DNA from: Sphingobacteriales bacterium
GTDB taxonomy: Bacteria > Bacteroidota > Bacteroidia > Chitinophagales > CAIOSU01
NCBI GenBank assembly: GCA_027483645.1
Contig: JAIXUD010000004.1
Span: 91,686-155,685 of the forward strand
DNA: 64,000 nt
Direction: 5' to 3'
Shown here: positions 16,195 to 24,989 of the stretch, one piece after another
Position numbering within the stretch: position 1 is the stretch's first letter
Layout: the number at the start of each line of letters is the position of its first letter
Position numbers and translations under genes: made by a program
Notes under the pieces: generated by a model
What the model saw: only the letters and a program-made list of their open reading frames with translations
Database searches by the model: none
What the model was told of the DNA's origin: nothing

Positions 16195-19032
16195 ATGAAG
16201 CAGCGTATAGCAGTTGTTCTATTCTGGACCGTACTAATTATTTGCGCCATTTGGTTGGCTTATACCAAGGCACACATCAACCCTGTGGTATCTCAGCAGC
16301 AAACTTCTGAAGCACCTGCTGGCAAGAAAAATAACAGAGTAAAAAAAAAGATGCCGGGCATGCCCTCTGGCATCGGCACACCTGAAGACCGTTTCGCCCG
16401 CTTTACTTGGGAAATGAGCCGATTGGTGAACCCCACAACGGGCAAAATACCCGATAACATCCGTTATAAAGAACTTGCCTTCGCCCAAGGCCTAGCTCAT
16501 AAAACGGAAATGGGAACAGGTGCTACTTGGAACAAGCGCGGACCCGGTAACGTAGGTGGCCGTACCCGCGCCTTGGCATTTGACGTAACCAACGAGAACA
16601 CCCTAATTGCAGGCGGCGTAACGGGAGGTATGTTCCGTAGTACTGATGCCGGTGCCACTTGGATAAAAACCACTACCCCTGCCCAGTTACATAGTGTAAC
16701 CACCGTAGCGCAAGACAAACGCGCCGGCAAAACCAACATCTGGTACCACGGCACGGGCGAATATTATGCCATAATAAGTGCCAGCATTGCCCAAGCAAGT
16801 GGCAATGGTATTTATAAAAGTACCGATAGTGGCCAAAGCTGGCAGTTATTGCCTTCCACGGTTTCCAATACACCTACTACCCTTTACGCCAATGGCGATT
16901 TTGACTTTGTATGGGATATCATAACTGACCATACTGACTTGGATGAGGATGTGGTATATGCCGCCGTTATCAACGGTATTTATCGCAGTAGAGATGGCGG
17001 TACTACCTGGGCGGCTGTATTGGCTGGTGATAGTGTTGCTACTGGCTTATTGGCCCAGTATACCTCTATAACCATTACCCCATCAGGAGTATTGTATGCT
17101 ACTATAAGTGGCAATCGCCAGTACAGCGGTATTTGGCGCAGTACCGACCAAGGCGATAATTGGACGCAGATAAAGCCTGCTGGCTTTTACAACAATTTTA
17201 GCCGTGTAGTGGTGGCCATTACCCCACAAGACGAAAACCGCTTGTATTTCTTAGCATTACAAGGCAGTGGGCATCAACTTTGGAAATATAATTACCTAGC
17301 CGGCAACGGTAGTGGGGTGAACGGAGCTTGGGCCAACCTTACCAGCAATCTACCCGCTTCAACCTGTCAGTACTTCTATGATTTCGACTTTGGCCCGTAC
17401 GACTCGCAAGGTGGCTATGATATGTGTATGGCCGTTAGCCCAACTGATAGCAACTTGGTAATGCTGGGCGGCACCAATGTGTATAGGAGCACCGACGGGT
17501 TTGCCACCAGCTCCAATACCGACTGGATAGGCGGCTACCGCTGCGATACGGTAACACCATCGGATTATGTCTATCCGAACCACCATCCAGACCAGCACCG
17601 CTTTTTGTTCTCGCCAAGTGATGGCAACATACTTTTCACGGCCAGCGACGGTGGCATACACAAAACCGTGGATGTGCGCGCCGATTCAGTAACCTGGATT
17701 CCGTTGAATAGCGGCTACATCACTACCCAATTCTACACCTGTGCTATGGAGCCCGGCGAAACCAACACCAATATTGTGGTAGGCGGCATGCAAGACAATG
17801 GTACTTTCTTTACCAACTCAGGCAACTGGCAGCAACCTTGGGAGTCGGTGTTTTATGGCGATGGCGCTTACTGCGCCATTACCGAAGGCCGTGGAAACTA
17901 CTACCTATCTTGGCAAGGGGGCAAAACCTTTAAGTTTACCATTGCCGATGATGGCACGGTAACCGGCCTTACCCGCATCGACCCTACTGGAGCCGTTGGG
18001 TATCAATTTATCAACCCATTTATTCTAGACCCTGCGGACGACAACCAGATGTATTTGGCGGCGGGTAGGTATGTTTGGCGCAATCTAGACTTGGCTGCTA
18101 TACCGATTGTGGGCGAGGAATATACTACAACAAATGTTGGTTGGGTAAGGCTAGATGTTTCGAATGTTGGCAACCCCACCTTCGACGGCGCGGTAAGTGC
18201 TTTAGGTATGTCGAAAAGCGATAATGATAAACTGTATTACGGCACCAGCGCAGGTAAATTGTTCCGTTTGGATAGTCTGCAAAACGGCACCATAACCAAA
18301 ACGAATCTGTTTAGCCCTGGTTTTCCAAGCGGTTACCTGGCTGCAATTAGCGTGAGTGATGTCGACGCGAATGATGTCCTGGTAGCTTTTAGTAATTATG
18401 AAATTACCAGTATCTTCCATAGCACGGATGGCGGGCAGAACTGGGCAGATGTTAGCGGTACCTTAGAAGATAATCCTGACGGTAGTGGCGATGGACCCGC
18501 GGTATTGTGGGTAAGCCGCCTGGAACTGGAAGATAGTACCGTTTACTTCGCGGGGACTTCAACTGGATTATACAGCACAACTAGTTTAGATAGCACCAAC
18601 ACCGTTTGGGAGCAAGAAGGCGCTGAAAGTATTGGTAATGTAGTCATCAACATGATACAAACCCGCGCGCATGATGGTAAAGTACTGGTAGCCACCCATG
18701 GTACGGGTATGTACAGCACGCGCTATAAAGATTATGTTGGCGTAAATGAAGTGAAGCGACCATCACTGGAAGTCCGCTTGTATCCTAACCCAGTTATCAA
18801 CCAAGCCATATTCCGTTTCAACATCGCCAAGGCTAGCCCAGTAACGCTGGAAGTATTTGATATACAGGGTCGTAAGGTTAACCAACTGCTCAATCAACCC
18901 TTGGCCGCTGGCGAGCATACTGTTACATGGTTTGGTAATGATTTTAATGCGAATAAACTTGCTGCCGGTACCTATATTGCGGTGCTAAAAGCGGGCAATA
19001 AACAAACTACCATCAAGCTCGTTATAAATTGA
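16195..19032 (+). CDS. Secreted BNR/VPS10-like beta-propeller protein with T9SS sorting signal
   Basis: A 945-residue exported protein. An N-terminal hydrophobic segment (MKQRIAVVLFWTVLIICAIW) acts as the signal peptide or anchor. Repeated BNR/Asp-box motifs run through the body, for example RSTDAGATW, KSTDSGQSW, RSRDGGTTW, RSTDQGDNW and HSTDGGQNW, as in sortilin/VPS10-like propellers. The last 75-80 residues are a type A T9SS C-terminal domain (LYPNPVINQA, GRKVNQLL, LAAGTYIAVLKAG). The predicted location is the cell surface or exterior. The substrate is unknown: Asp-box propellers occur in glycosidases and adhesive proteins. I chose the ATG at 16195 because residues upstream in frame lack conservation. 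Confidence 0.85.
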   Translation: MKQRIAVVLFWTVLIICAIWLAYTKAHINPVVSQQQTSEAPAGKKNNRVKKKMPGMPSGIGTPEDRFARFTWEMSRLVNPTTGKIPDNIRYKELAFAQGLAHKTEMGTGATWNKRGPGNVGGRTRALAFDVTNENTLIAGGVTGGMFRSTDAGATWIKTTTPAQLHSVTTVAQDKRAGKTNIWYHGTGEYYAIISASIAQASGNGIYKSTDSGQSWQLLPSTVSNTPTTLYANGDFDFVWDIITDHTDLDEDVVYAAVINGIYRSRDGGTTWAAVLAGDSVATGLLAQYTSITITPSGVLYATISGNRQYSGIWRSTDQGDNWTQIKPAGFYNNFSRVVVAITPQDENRLYFLALQGSGHQLWKYNYLAGNGSGVNGAWANLTSNLPASTCQYFYDFDFGPYDSQGGYDMCMAVSPTDSNLVMLGGTNVYRSTDGFATSSNTDWIGGYRCDTVTPSDYVYPNHHPDQHRFLFSPSDGNILFTASDGGIHKTVDVRADSVTWIPLNSGYITTQFYTCAMEPGETNTNIVVGGMQDNGTFFTNSGNWQQPWESVFYGDGAYCAITEGRGNYYLSWQGGKTFKFTIADDGTVTGLTRIDPTGAVGYQFINPFILDPADDNQMYLAAGRYVWRNLDLAAIPIVGEEYTTTNVGWVRLDVSNVGNPTFDGAVSALGMSKSDNDKLYYGTSAGKLFRLDSLQNGTITKTNLFSPGFPSGYLAAISVSDVDANDVLVAFSNYEITSIFHSTDGGQNWADVSGTLEDNPDGSGDGPAVLWVSRLELEDSTVYFAGTSTGLYSTTSLDSTNTVWEQEGAESIGNVVINMIQTRAHDGKVLVATHGTGMYSTRYKDYVGVNEVKRPSLEVRLYPNPVINQAIFRFNIAKASPVTLEVFDIQGRKVNQLLNQPLAAGEHTVTWFGNDFNANKLAAGTYIAVLKAGNKQTTIKLVIN

Positions 19033-19044
19033 TAGCTTAGCAAC

Positions 19045-20196
19045 ATGGCCAAAAAGAAGCCCTTACGTTTTCTAGTCGCACCTAATACCTTAAAGGGGAG
19101 TATTAATGCCATTGATGCTGCTAAGGCAATCCGTAAGGGTATTGAACGGGGTGTACCAGGCGCCATAGTTGTTGAGCAACCCATAGCCGACGGTGGCGAA
19201 CTGACCACCGAGATATTGGTGAGGGCCATGGGCGGGGTGATGAAGGAAGCGACCGTTCGCGACCCGCTTGGCCGTGAAGTAAAGGCAAAATATGGGTTGG
19301 TGGATGATGGTAAAACTGGTATCCTAGAGCTTGCTGCTGCTTCGGGCATGAGCTTGCTGAAACGTGAAGAGCTTAACCCCATGCGTACCTCTACTTTCGG
19401 GACGGGGCAATTGATAAACGTGATATTGGATCAAGGCTGTAAGCGCATCATCCTCGGCTTGGGCAACAGTGCCACGGTTGATGCTGGCACGGGTATATTG
19501 AAAGCCCTTGGCATACGCCTTACCGAGCGAAACAAAAGTGCCATACCACTGGGCGGCAGCTACCTGCACATCATTGAGCAGATAGACATGACCGAGCTGG
19601 ACATGCGCATAAACGATACGGAAATAATAGTGCTTTGCGATGTGGAGAATACCCTGCTCGGTAAAGAAGGTGCCGCCCGAATGTTTGCCCCTCAAAAAGG
19701 AGCTACTGGTGAGCAGGTAAAGCTATTAGAGGAAAACTTGGAACATTTCGCCAAAAAGTCAAAGCAATTGTTTGGTTTCGATTTGCCATCCATAGTGCAT
19801 GGCGGTGCGGCAGGCGGGGTGGCTGCTACCTTGGCCACTTACTTGAATGCTAAGCTGGTACATGGCGCCAACTACCTACTGGAAGTAACCGGTACGCCCG
19901 CCAAAATTGAAGACGCTGATTTTATATTCACTGCCGAGGGCCAATTGGATGAGCAAACCCTAAAAGGTAAAGGCCCGCATGGTTTGGCACTACTAGCCCA
20001 AGAACACAATAAGCCCGTGGTATGTTTTACTGGTGGATTGGCACCTAGCTTTGTTCCAGAAAACTTCCCGTTGTTTCAAGCGGTAATACCCCTACCCACC
20101 CGCCCTATGACCTTGCATGAAAGCATGCAAAATGCCGCTGATTTGCTAGAGTACCAAGCCATGCAAACCGCCAGGCTGTTGGCAATTGGACGATAG
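19045..20196 (+). CDS. Glycerate kinase (type II, GlxK/GarK-like)
   Basis: A 383-residue kinase that phosphorylates glycerate to 2- or 3-phosphoglycerate, feeding glyoxylate or serine carbon into glycolysis. Diagnostic stretches are APNTLKGSINAIDAAKAI at residues 12-29, the VVEQPIADGGELTTE block near residue 50, and the GLGNSATVDAGTGI segment near residue 138. GGAAGGVAATLATYL near 253 and FTAEGQLDEQTLKGKGP near 294 complete the fold. It starts 13 bases after the T9SS gene. The stop codon lies inside a family C heptamer repeat. Confidence 0.92.
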   Translation: MAKKKPLRFLVAPNTLKGSINAIDAAKAIRKGIERGVPGAIVVEQPIADGGELTTEILVRAMGGVMKEATVRDPLGREVKAKYGLVDDGKTGILELAAASGMSLLKREELNPMRTSTFGTGQLINVILDQGCKRIILGLGNSATVDAGTGILKALGIRLTERNKSAIPLGGSYLHIIEQIDMTELDMRINDTEIIVLCDVENTLLGKEGAARMFAPQKGATGEQVKLLEENLEHFAKKSKQLFGFDLPSIVHGGAAGGVAATLATYLNAKLVHGANYLLEVTGTPAKIEDADFIFTAEGQLDEQTLKGKGPHGLALLAQEHNKPVVCFTGGLAPSFVPENFPLFQAVIPLPTRPMTLHESMQNAADLLEYQAMQTARLLAIGR

Positions 20197-20208
20197 ACAA
20201 AGGACCGT
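20188..20208. repeat. Heptanucleotide repeat, family C, overlapping the glycerate kinase stop
   Basis: Units GGACGAT, AGACAAA, GGACCGT in 7-bp phase. The first unit contains the stop region of the glycerate kinase gene. Confidence 0.55.
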
Positions 20209-20222
20209 TCTCGTAAAGAACA

Positions 20223-20257
20223 ATTCGGAATTTTAAATTTTGAATTCGGAATTCAAC
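20223..20257. repeat. Heptanucleotide tandem repeat, family E (ATTCGGA/ATTTTGA)
   Basis: Five exact 7-bp steps: ATTCGGA, ATTTTAA, ATTTTGA, ATTCGGA, ATTCAAC. The array runs through the last codons and the stop codon of hldD (minus strand), so the C-terminal SEFKI tail is coded by repeat DNA. Confidence 0.75.
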
Positions 20258-21195
20258 ACCCCAATATACTCCCCCACTCCTTCTTCCAATGATTTAAACG
20301 GCGCGGTATAGCCAGCCGCACGCAGTTTATCCATTTTTGCTTCAGTGAAGTATTGATACTTGTCGCGTATATCTTCGGGAGTATCGCGGAAGTTGATAAC
20401 TGGTTCCAGTCCCAGCGCATTGAAAGTAGCTTTAGTAAGGTCTAGAAACGTACGAGCCTGACCGGTGCCAAGGTTGTAAATAGCAGAAGCGGGTTTGCTT
20501 TCCATCAGCCAAAGTATCACATCCACCAAGTCGGAGACATAAATAAAATCCCTGCGCTGCTCTCCGTCTTGGTATTCTGGGTTATGTGAGCGGAAGAGCG
20601 TCATTTGACCGGTTTCCTTTATCTGCTTGTAGGCGTGGAGCACTACCGATGCCATGCGGCCTTTGTGGTACTCATGCGGGCCGTATACATTGAAGAACTT
20701 CAGCCCTGCCCAAAATGGCGGTTGCTGGGTTTGTTCCAATGCCCACACGTCAAAGTCTAGCTTGCTTTGCCCATAGGGGTTAAGTGGCTGCAATTGAGGA
20801 ATTAAGGCATGATCATCGTCAAAGCCTAGCTCACCCAAGCCATACGTAGCTGCCGAGGAAGCGTAAATAAGCGGAATGCCATGCTCGGCGCAGGTTTGCC
20901 AAATAGCCTTGGTGTAGTTCAGGTTTAGCTCATCGAAAATGGCCGTATTGAACTCAGTGGTATCGGTGCGGGCGCCTAGATGTATAACCAGCTCTACCTG
21001 ACGGTTATTACCCGAAAACCAATCCAAGAACTCCGTACGATCCATGCGGTTTTGTTGCTTCAACAGAGCTAGGTTGGGCAGTTTATCCTCCCGCTCAAAG
21101 TCATCCACCAGCAACAAGTTGTGCTTGCCCTGGAGATATAGCCTTTCGGCCACACAGCTACCAATAAAACCTGCCGCACCTGTAACTACGATCAT
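20233..21195 (-). CDS. hldD: ADP-glyceromanno-heptose 6-epimerase (or close SDR epimerase)
   Basis: A 320-residue extended short-chain dehydrogenase. The NAD(P)-binding motif is VTGAAGFIGSCVAERL at residues 4-19. The catalytic YxxxK is YGQSKLDFD near residue 136. FFNVYGPHEYHKGRMASV near residue 166 is the characteristic segment of HldD/RfaD, which makes ADP-L-glycero-D-manno-heptose for the LPS inner core. No other heptose genes are nearby. The C-terminal tail and stop are inside a heptamer repeat, and another repeat array lies upstream of the start. It is a single-gene unit. Confidence 0.87.
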   Translation of the reverse strand: MIVVTGAAGFIGSCVAERLYLQGKHNLLLVDDFEREDKLPNLALLKQQNRMDRTEFLDWFSGNNRQVELVIHLGARTDTTEFNTAIFDELNLNYTKAIWQTCAEHGIPLIYASSAATYGLGELGFDDDHALIPQLQPLNPYGQSKLDFDVWALEQTQQPPFWAGLKFFNVYGPHEYHKGRMASVVLHAYKQIKETGQMTLFRSHNPEYQDGEQRRDFIYVSDLVDVILWLMESKPASAIYNLGTGQARTFLDLTKATFNALGLEPVINFRDTPEDIRDKYQYFTEAKMDKLRAAGYTAPFKSLEEGVGEYIGVLNSEFKI

Positions 21196-21206
21196 TGCCT
21201 TTGTTG

Positions 21207-21248
21207 AGGAATTAGGGACTAGTAATTAGGAATTAGGAATTAGGCAAA
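21207..21248. repeat. Heptanucleotide tandem repeat, family D (AGGAATT)
   Basis: Six 7-bp units: AGGAATT, AGGGACT, AGTAATT, AGGAATT, AGGAATT, AGGCAAA. It lies just upstream of the hldD start, where its promoter should be. Confidence 0.8.
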
Positions 21249-21293
21249 GATAAGTAGGAAGAGGTTAGAATTGAGAATATTGGGCAAGTGAGG

Positions 21294-21707
21294 TTAATCA
21301 TCAAACCTAACCCGAACTGGTAACACCATCTTAGTCGAAACTATTTTATCATACCACTTCCCAGGTGTCCATCGCGGCATATTACGAAGGTGGTTTAAGT
21401 AAGCAAGGTCAAAGCATCTAACTCCGGAGCTTTTAGCAATTTCTACTAGTGTTACATTGCCAACTGTATCAACCACAAAGCTCAGAAATAGTGAACTTGG
21501 CGTATGTGACGAATCAATACAACCAGCTATATTTACGCTTTTCATGTATTCAATCACGGCCTTATCTCCGCCCGGATAATGGGGTGGTGTGTCGGGATTT
21601 ACAAAAATGACCTCTTTAGAAGTATCTGGTTCAACAGGGTTATCTTGCCCTACTACCGAAGAGCTGATAAACAAAAGCAGGCACAGAACAAAAAGCAAAT
21701 TTCTCAT
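21294..21707 (-). CDS. Exported protein with TonB C-terminal-like domain
   Basis: A 137-residue protein with a signal peptide (MRNLLFVLCLLLFISSSVVG) and a C-terminal region resembling the TonB energy-transducer domain: HYPGGDKAVIEYMKS near residue 50, a LFLSFVVDTVGNVTLVEI block near residue 78, and MPRWTPGKWYDK near 110. A full TonB would carry an uncleaved membrane anchor and a proline-rich linker, which are not seen, so it may be a free periplasmic variant. I chose the ATG at 21707 over a TTG 18 bases upstream. It lies 30 bases downstream of the response regulator on the other side of a small gap. Confidence 0.6.
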   Translation of the reverse strand: MRNLLFVLCLLLFISSSVVGQDNPVEPDTSKEVIFVNPDTPPHYPGGDKAVIEYMKSVNIAGCIDSSHTPSSLFLSFVVDTVGNVTLVEIAKSSGVRCFDLAYLNHLRNMPRWTPGKWYDKIVSTKMVLPVRVRFDD

Positions 21708-21737
21708 ACACCCCATTAACAGCAATCGGTAACAATC

Positions 21738-22430
21738 TCAATCCGTAAACTTATACCCAATCCCCCTTACCGAATGGAAGTGCCGAGGCTCCTTCATATC
21801 CTCCTCAAAATACTTACGGAAAGAAAGGATAAAGTTATCGATGGTGCGGGTGGAAGGGTACACATCGTAGCCCCAAACGAATTGCAGTATCTGGTTTCTG
21901 GAAACAGGCTCGCCCTTTTTGTCAATTAGGAGCTTAAGCAACATAGCTTCGCGCTTGGTGAGCAGGAAGTCGCCGTTTACGCCTTTGGCTTCGTGGGTGA
22001 CAAAGTTTACTTCGTTGCCCCCAAACTTATAGCCCCGCAGGCTGTGCTCATCGTTGGTGCCTTTTAAGCTATGCTTGATGAGTACTCGAACACGTAGAAG
22101 CAACTCCTCCAGGTTAAATGGCTTGGGCAGGTAATCATCGCCACCAGCCTTAAAGCCCCGTATTTTATCGCTGCTATCACCTTTGGCAGTAAGGAAGATG
22201 ATGGGAATATCCATATCCGACAGGCGTATCTGCTCGCATACCTCAAAGCCATCCATGCGGGGCAACATAACATCCAGCACTACCAAATTAAAGCGTTGGT
22301 CTTTAAATTTTGCAATAGCCTGCTCACCATCCGTCACGGCCACTACTTCATAATCCTCCAGTTCTAGGTTCATCTTCACCGCCTCAAGCAGGTGCTCTTC
22401 ATCTTCAACCAAAAGGATGCGTGGCTTCAT
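21738..22430 (-). CDS. OmpR/PhoB-family response regulator
   Basis: A 230-residue two-domain regulator. The receiver domain (residues 1-120) has acidic residues in LLVEDEEHLLEAVK, a phospho-acceptor aspartate in LVVLDVMLPRMDGFE (near residue 53) and lysine in IIFLTAKGDSSDKI near 79. The C-terminal winged-helix domain begins at GGNEVNFVTHEAKG and ends with RTIDNFILSFRKYF and VRGIGYKF. No histidine kinase lies in the window next to it, so the partner is elsewhere. The target genes are unknown. Confidence 0.92.
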   Translation of the reverse strand: MKPRILLVEDEEHLLEAVKMNLELEDYEVVAVTDGEQAIAKFKDQRFNLVVLDVMLPRMDGFEVCEQIRLSDMDIPIIFLTAKGDSSDKIRGFKAGGDDYLPKPFNLEELLLRVRVLIKHSLKGTNDEHSLRGYKFGGNEVNFVTHEAKGVNGDFLLTKREAMLLKLLIDKKGEPVSRNQILQFVWGYDVYPSTRTIDNFILSFRKYFEEDMKEPRHFHSVRGIGYKFTD

Positions 22431-22550
22431 AAGGTGCGGTTAGTATAGCAATGATAATGTAATTGCCACCAAATAGGAAGGTGTTGATGGTTTTTGACAA
22501 TGTTGTGACACTAAAATAGTGTAAACCAGAATATCGGGACAGTCCCAAAA

Positions 22551-22582
22551 ACAAAAAAGGGCACCCACCTAGTGAGCGCCCC
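22551..22582 (-). terminator. Intrinsic terminator of the cohesin-like T9SS gene
   Basis: On the minus strand a nine-pair GC-rich stem (arms 22573..22581 and 22559..22567, with G-U pairs) is followed by a T run. It follows the gene ending at 22616. Confidence 0.6.
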
Positions 22583-22615
22583 TCTTTGGGCCATCAACCG
22601 TTCATTCTGCCCGTC

Positions 22616-24799
22616 CTAACGGCTGATGTTCCTGACAATCCGACAAGTTTTTGTCCGTCCGGACAAGTCTCTTATAACCGCCGTATACACGCCGGGTGCT
22701 AATGTGCTTATGTTAATTTGGCCTTGGCTAGAGCCGCCTAGAGACTGCTCCAATACCATTGCGCCCAATACATTATAAACGTTTATTTGCTCAAGTTGGT
22801 TGCCTGTAGCGCTTATCGAAACCCAATCACTCGCAGGGTTTGGATATACTTGCGCTTGCAAATCAAGTTCTAAATCATTACTAGTAGTAAATTGCTTTGC
22901 TACAAGCGATAAATCAACGGTAGTTACTGGCAACTCTATGCCCGAAGCATTGATCATCTTGGCTCCACTAAATCCAAAATGTAGCGGCGTGGTGTACAAA
23001 TCCTTACCAGTAATGTCATCTTGCATTACAATATTCACTTGGCATATCTCGCCGTTGCCATTTACGGCCATTTGGGTATTTCTGGTAATGCCAATGTCTA
23101 TTTGGCCAATTACAGGCATATTGTATTCTAGGGCAATTACTTCTGTGCCTACCGCCCCTAGCCAACTGGCAGGGTAAGTGATATACACGCTGTCGCCTAC
23201 AATCAACGTTTCATTATAAAACACACTAAAAGCTATGCCATATACATCCTCAGCAGGCTGCTGCACGGTGCCTAAATGAATAGGAATCGTGATTGTGGAT
23301 CCCGCCACAACAGTATCATCAAAAGAGATGAACTGCAGGACGGGATCCATTACAGAACCACGTAGACCTTCTTGTTTATTATGAGTTTGACCATAGTTTT
23401 GGATGATGGCCAAAGTGTCGTTTATATCTATAACGCCGTTGCCGTCGCAATCGGCATGCTTAAAGTTTACACCGCTTATATAATCCCAAGCCCAATCGTT
23501 ACCATCTTGTCCAACCCAATTGTTGGCTGCGAAAGGCCGGCTTGGCCCAGTGTAACCATAAGCGAGGCCAATCGGCAGCAGGTCGTACATATTGGCTGTG
23601 AAATCGCTATTGGCATCCCCGGGCCATACCGGCGCCCCGCAATTTGTAACGTATAGCTTCAATACCCGCGTTTGGCTAAAGTACACCGGGCACCCGTCGT
23701 CCGTTGTTTTCAGCCTAAGCAGGTAGGGCAATGCCGATACGTCACTTGTATCTACTATCCAAAAGAAATCCAAAGAAGGGTGAACCCCTGGGTTAATGGT
23801 AATGATAGCACCAGGTATCGTTTGCAGCGTATCTAGCACCAAAGTTTGGGTTTGGTCAGGGTCGGCTGTATATATGCGGAAACTGATGGTATCGCCCACG
23901 CATGCGTATTGTGTAATCACGTTGGTACTGTCAAACCCGCTCAATGCTGGTGGCGTATTGTAAGGCACCAAGTTTCGAACGTACATGTGCACATCCCTAT
24001 ACACGGTTCCAACTAGTATTCCTCCTCTATATTCGCGAATCCGTATGGCAATCGCCGCATCTTGAACAGTGGTAGGCGTTACTGTAAATATTCCGGTAAC
24101 AGCATCAACATTCGCTGGTGGTAATGAATTCATCGGGTTTGAAGCACTGAAAGGCGCATTATATGGATTGGTTTGACCTATACTGCGAAAAGGCTCCACC
24201 ACTTCGTACACCAGCGAATCGCCATCTACATCCGTCGCGCTAAAATCAAGATAGTAGGTTTGGCCAGCGGTAAGGTAAAACGATGGCTGCGCATTGAAGG
24301 TAGCCGAATTGTTAAAGTTTACGGTTCCATTATTGAGTTGCGACAGCAAAGTAAAGCCCGATGCTGTGGCGCTAAGGTTGCTAATTGCCCCGCTGCGACA
24401 ACATTCGCTAACCGAGAGCACATAATCGGTACAGTGCTGTGGTAAGGAAATAGTGCCCTGGTAAACCTCTTCGAATATGCCAGTGAACGTACTGCCCCCT
24501 TGGCAATCGGATAGGTTTAGGTTGGCAGGGCAAAGTGGCGTAACCTCGCCACTGGAAACCAAACTTAACGGTACGCTGGTGCCATTAATGCCACACGAGG
24601 TAGATTGTATCAACAAATCAGAAATGCCCGTACCGCTAAAGCTTTGGCAATCGCGATAAAAACGTAGCGTTACCTCATAGCTATCCCCGCCCAAATATCG
24701 GTAGCTGATGTCGCCACCCATAGGCACCAAGTGCACCGCTTGGCTAGTTAGGCCGAGCAAGCTCATCAGTAGGATTAATATGGAGGTTTTCTGGTTCAT
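22616..24799 (-). CDS. Secreted T9SS protein with dockerin-like and cohesin-like regions
   Basis: A 727-residue exported protein with a signal peptide (residues 4-20, ILILLMSLLGLTSQA). The N-terminal half resembles the Bacteroidota gliding/adhesin repeats (GGDISYRYLGGDSYEVTL at residue 13 and onward, CCRSGAISNLS). A central calcium-binding dockerin-like segment has HADCDGNGVIDINDTLAI near residue 450, and PGDANSDFTANMYDL near 400. A cohesin-like beta-sandwich follows (VFYNETLIVGD, VGTEVIALEY), then a type A T9SS C-terminal domain (VYPNPASDW, LAPGVYTAVIRD). I chose the ATG at 24799. Ligand and function are unknown. Confidence 0.8.
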   Translation of the reverse strand: MNQKTSILILLMSLLGLTSQAVHLVPMGGDISYRYLGGDSYEVTLRFYRDCQSFSGTGISDLLIQSTSCGINGTSVPLSLVSSGEVTPLCPANLNLSDCQGGSTFTGIFEEVYQGTISLPQHCTDYVLSVSECCRSGAISNLSATASGFTLLSQLNNGTVNFNNSATFNAQPSFYLTAGQTYYLDFSATDVDGDSLVYEVVEPFRSIGQTNPYNAPFSASNPMNSLPPANVDAVTGIFTVTPTTVQDAAIAIRIREYRGGILVGTVYRDVHMYVRNLVPYNTPPALSGFDSTNVITQYACVGDTISFRIYTADPDQTQTLVLDTLQTIPGAIITINPGVHPSLDFFWIVDTSDVSALPYLLRLKTTDDGCPVYFSQTRVLKLYVTNCGAPVWPGDANSDFTANMYDLLPIGLAYGYTGPSRPFAANNWVGQDGNDWAWDYISGVNFKHADCDGNGVIDINDTLAIIQNYGQTHNKQEGLRGSVMDPVLQFISFDDTVVAGSTITIPIHLGTVQQPAEDVYGIAFSVFYNETLIVGDSVYITYPASWLGAVGTEVIALEYNMPVIGQIDIGITRNTQMAVNGNGEICQVNIVMQDDITGKDLYTTPLHFGFSGAKMINASGIELPVTTVDLSLVAKQFTTSNDLELDLQAQVYPNPASDWVSISATGNQLEQINVYNVLGAMVLEQSLGGSSQGQINISTLAPGVYTAVIRDLSGRTKTCRIVRNISR

Positions 24800-24989
24800 A
24801 GCTCCCCTTTCGGGCTTTGATATTACAAACATAAGCCGTCCTTCGCTGGATAAAAAAGACATTTTTTGTCAATCGTGGAATAGTGGTTGCATTTATTGTT
24901 AAGCGAAGGTTACTTGAAATTGTTGAAAATGCTTAGTTTTAACTTGATTTAGAAATTGCCCTTTTTTAGAATCGTGGATTTGTGCTTTT

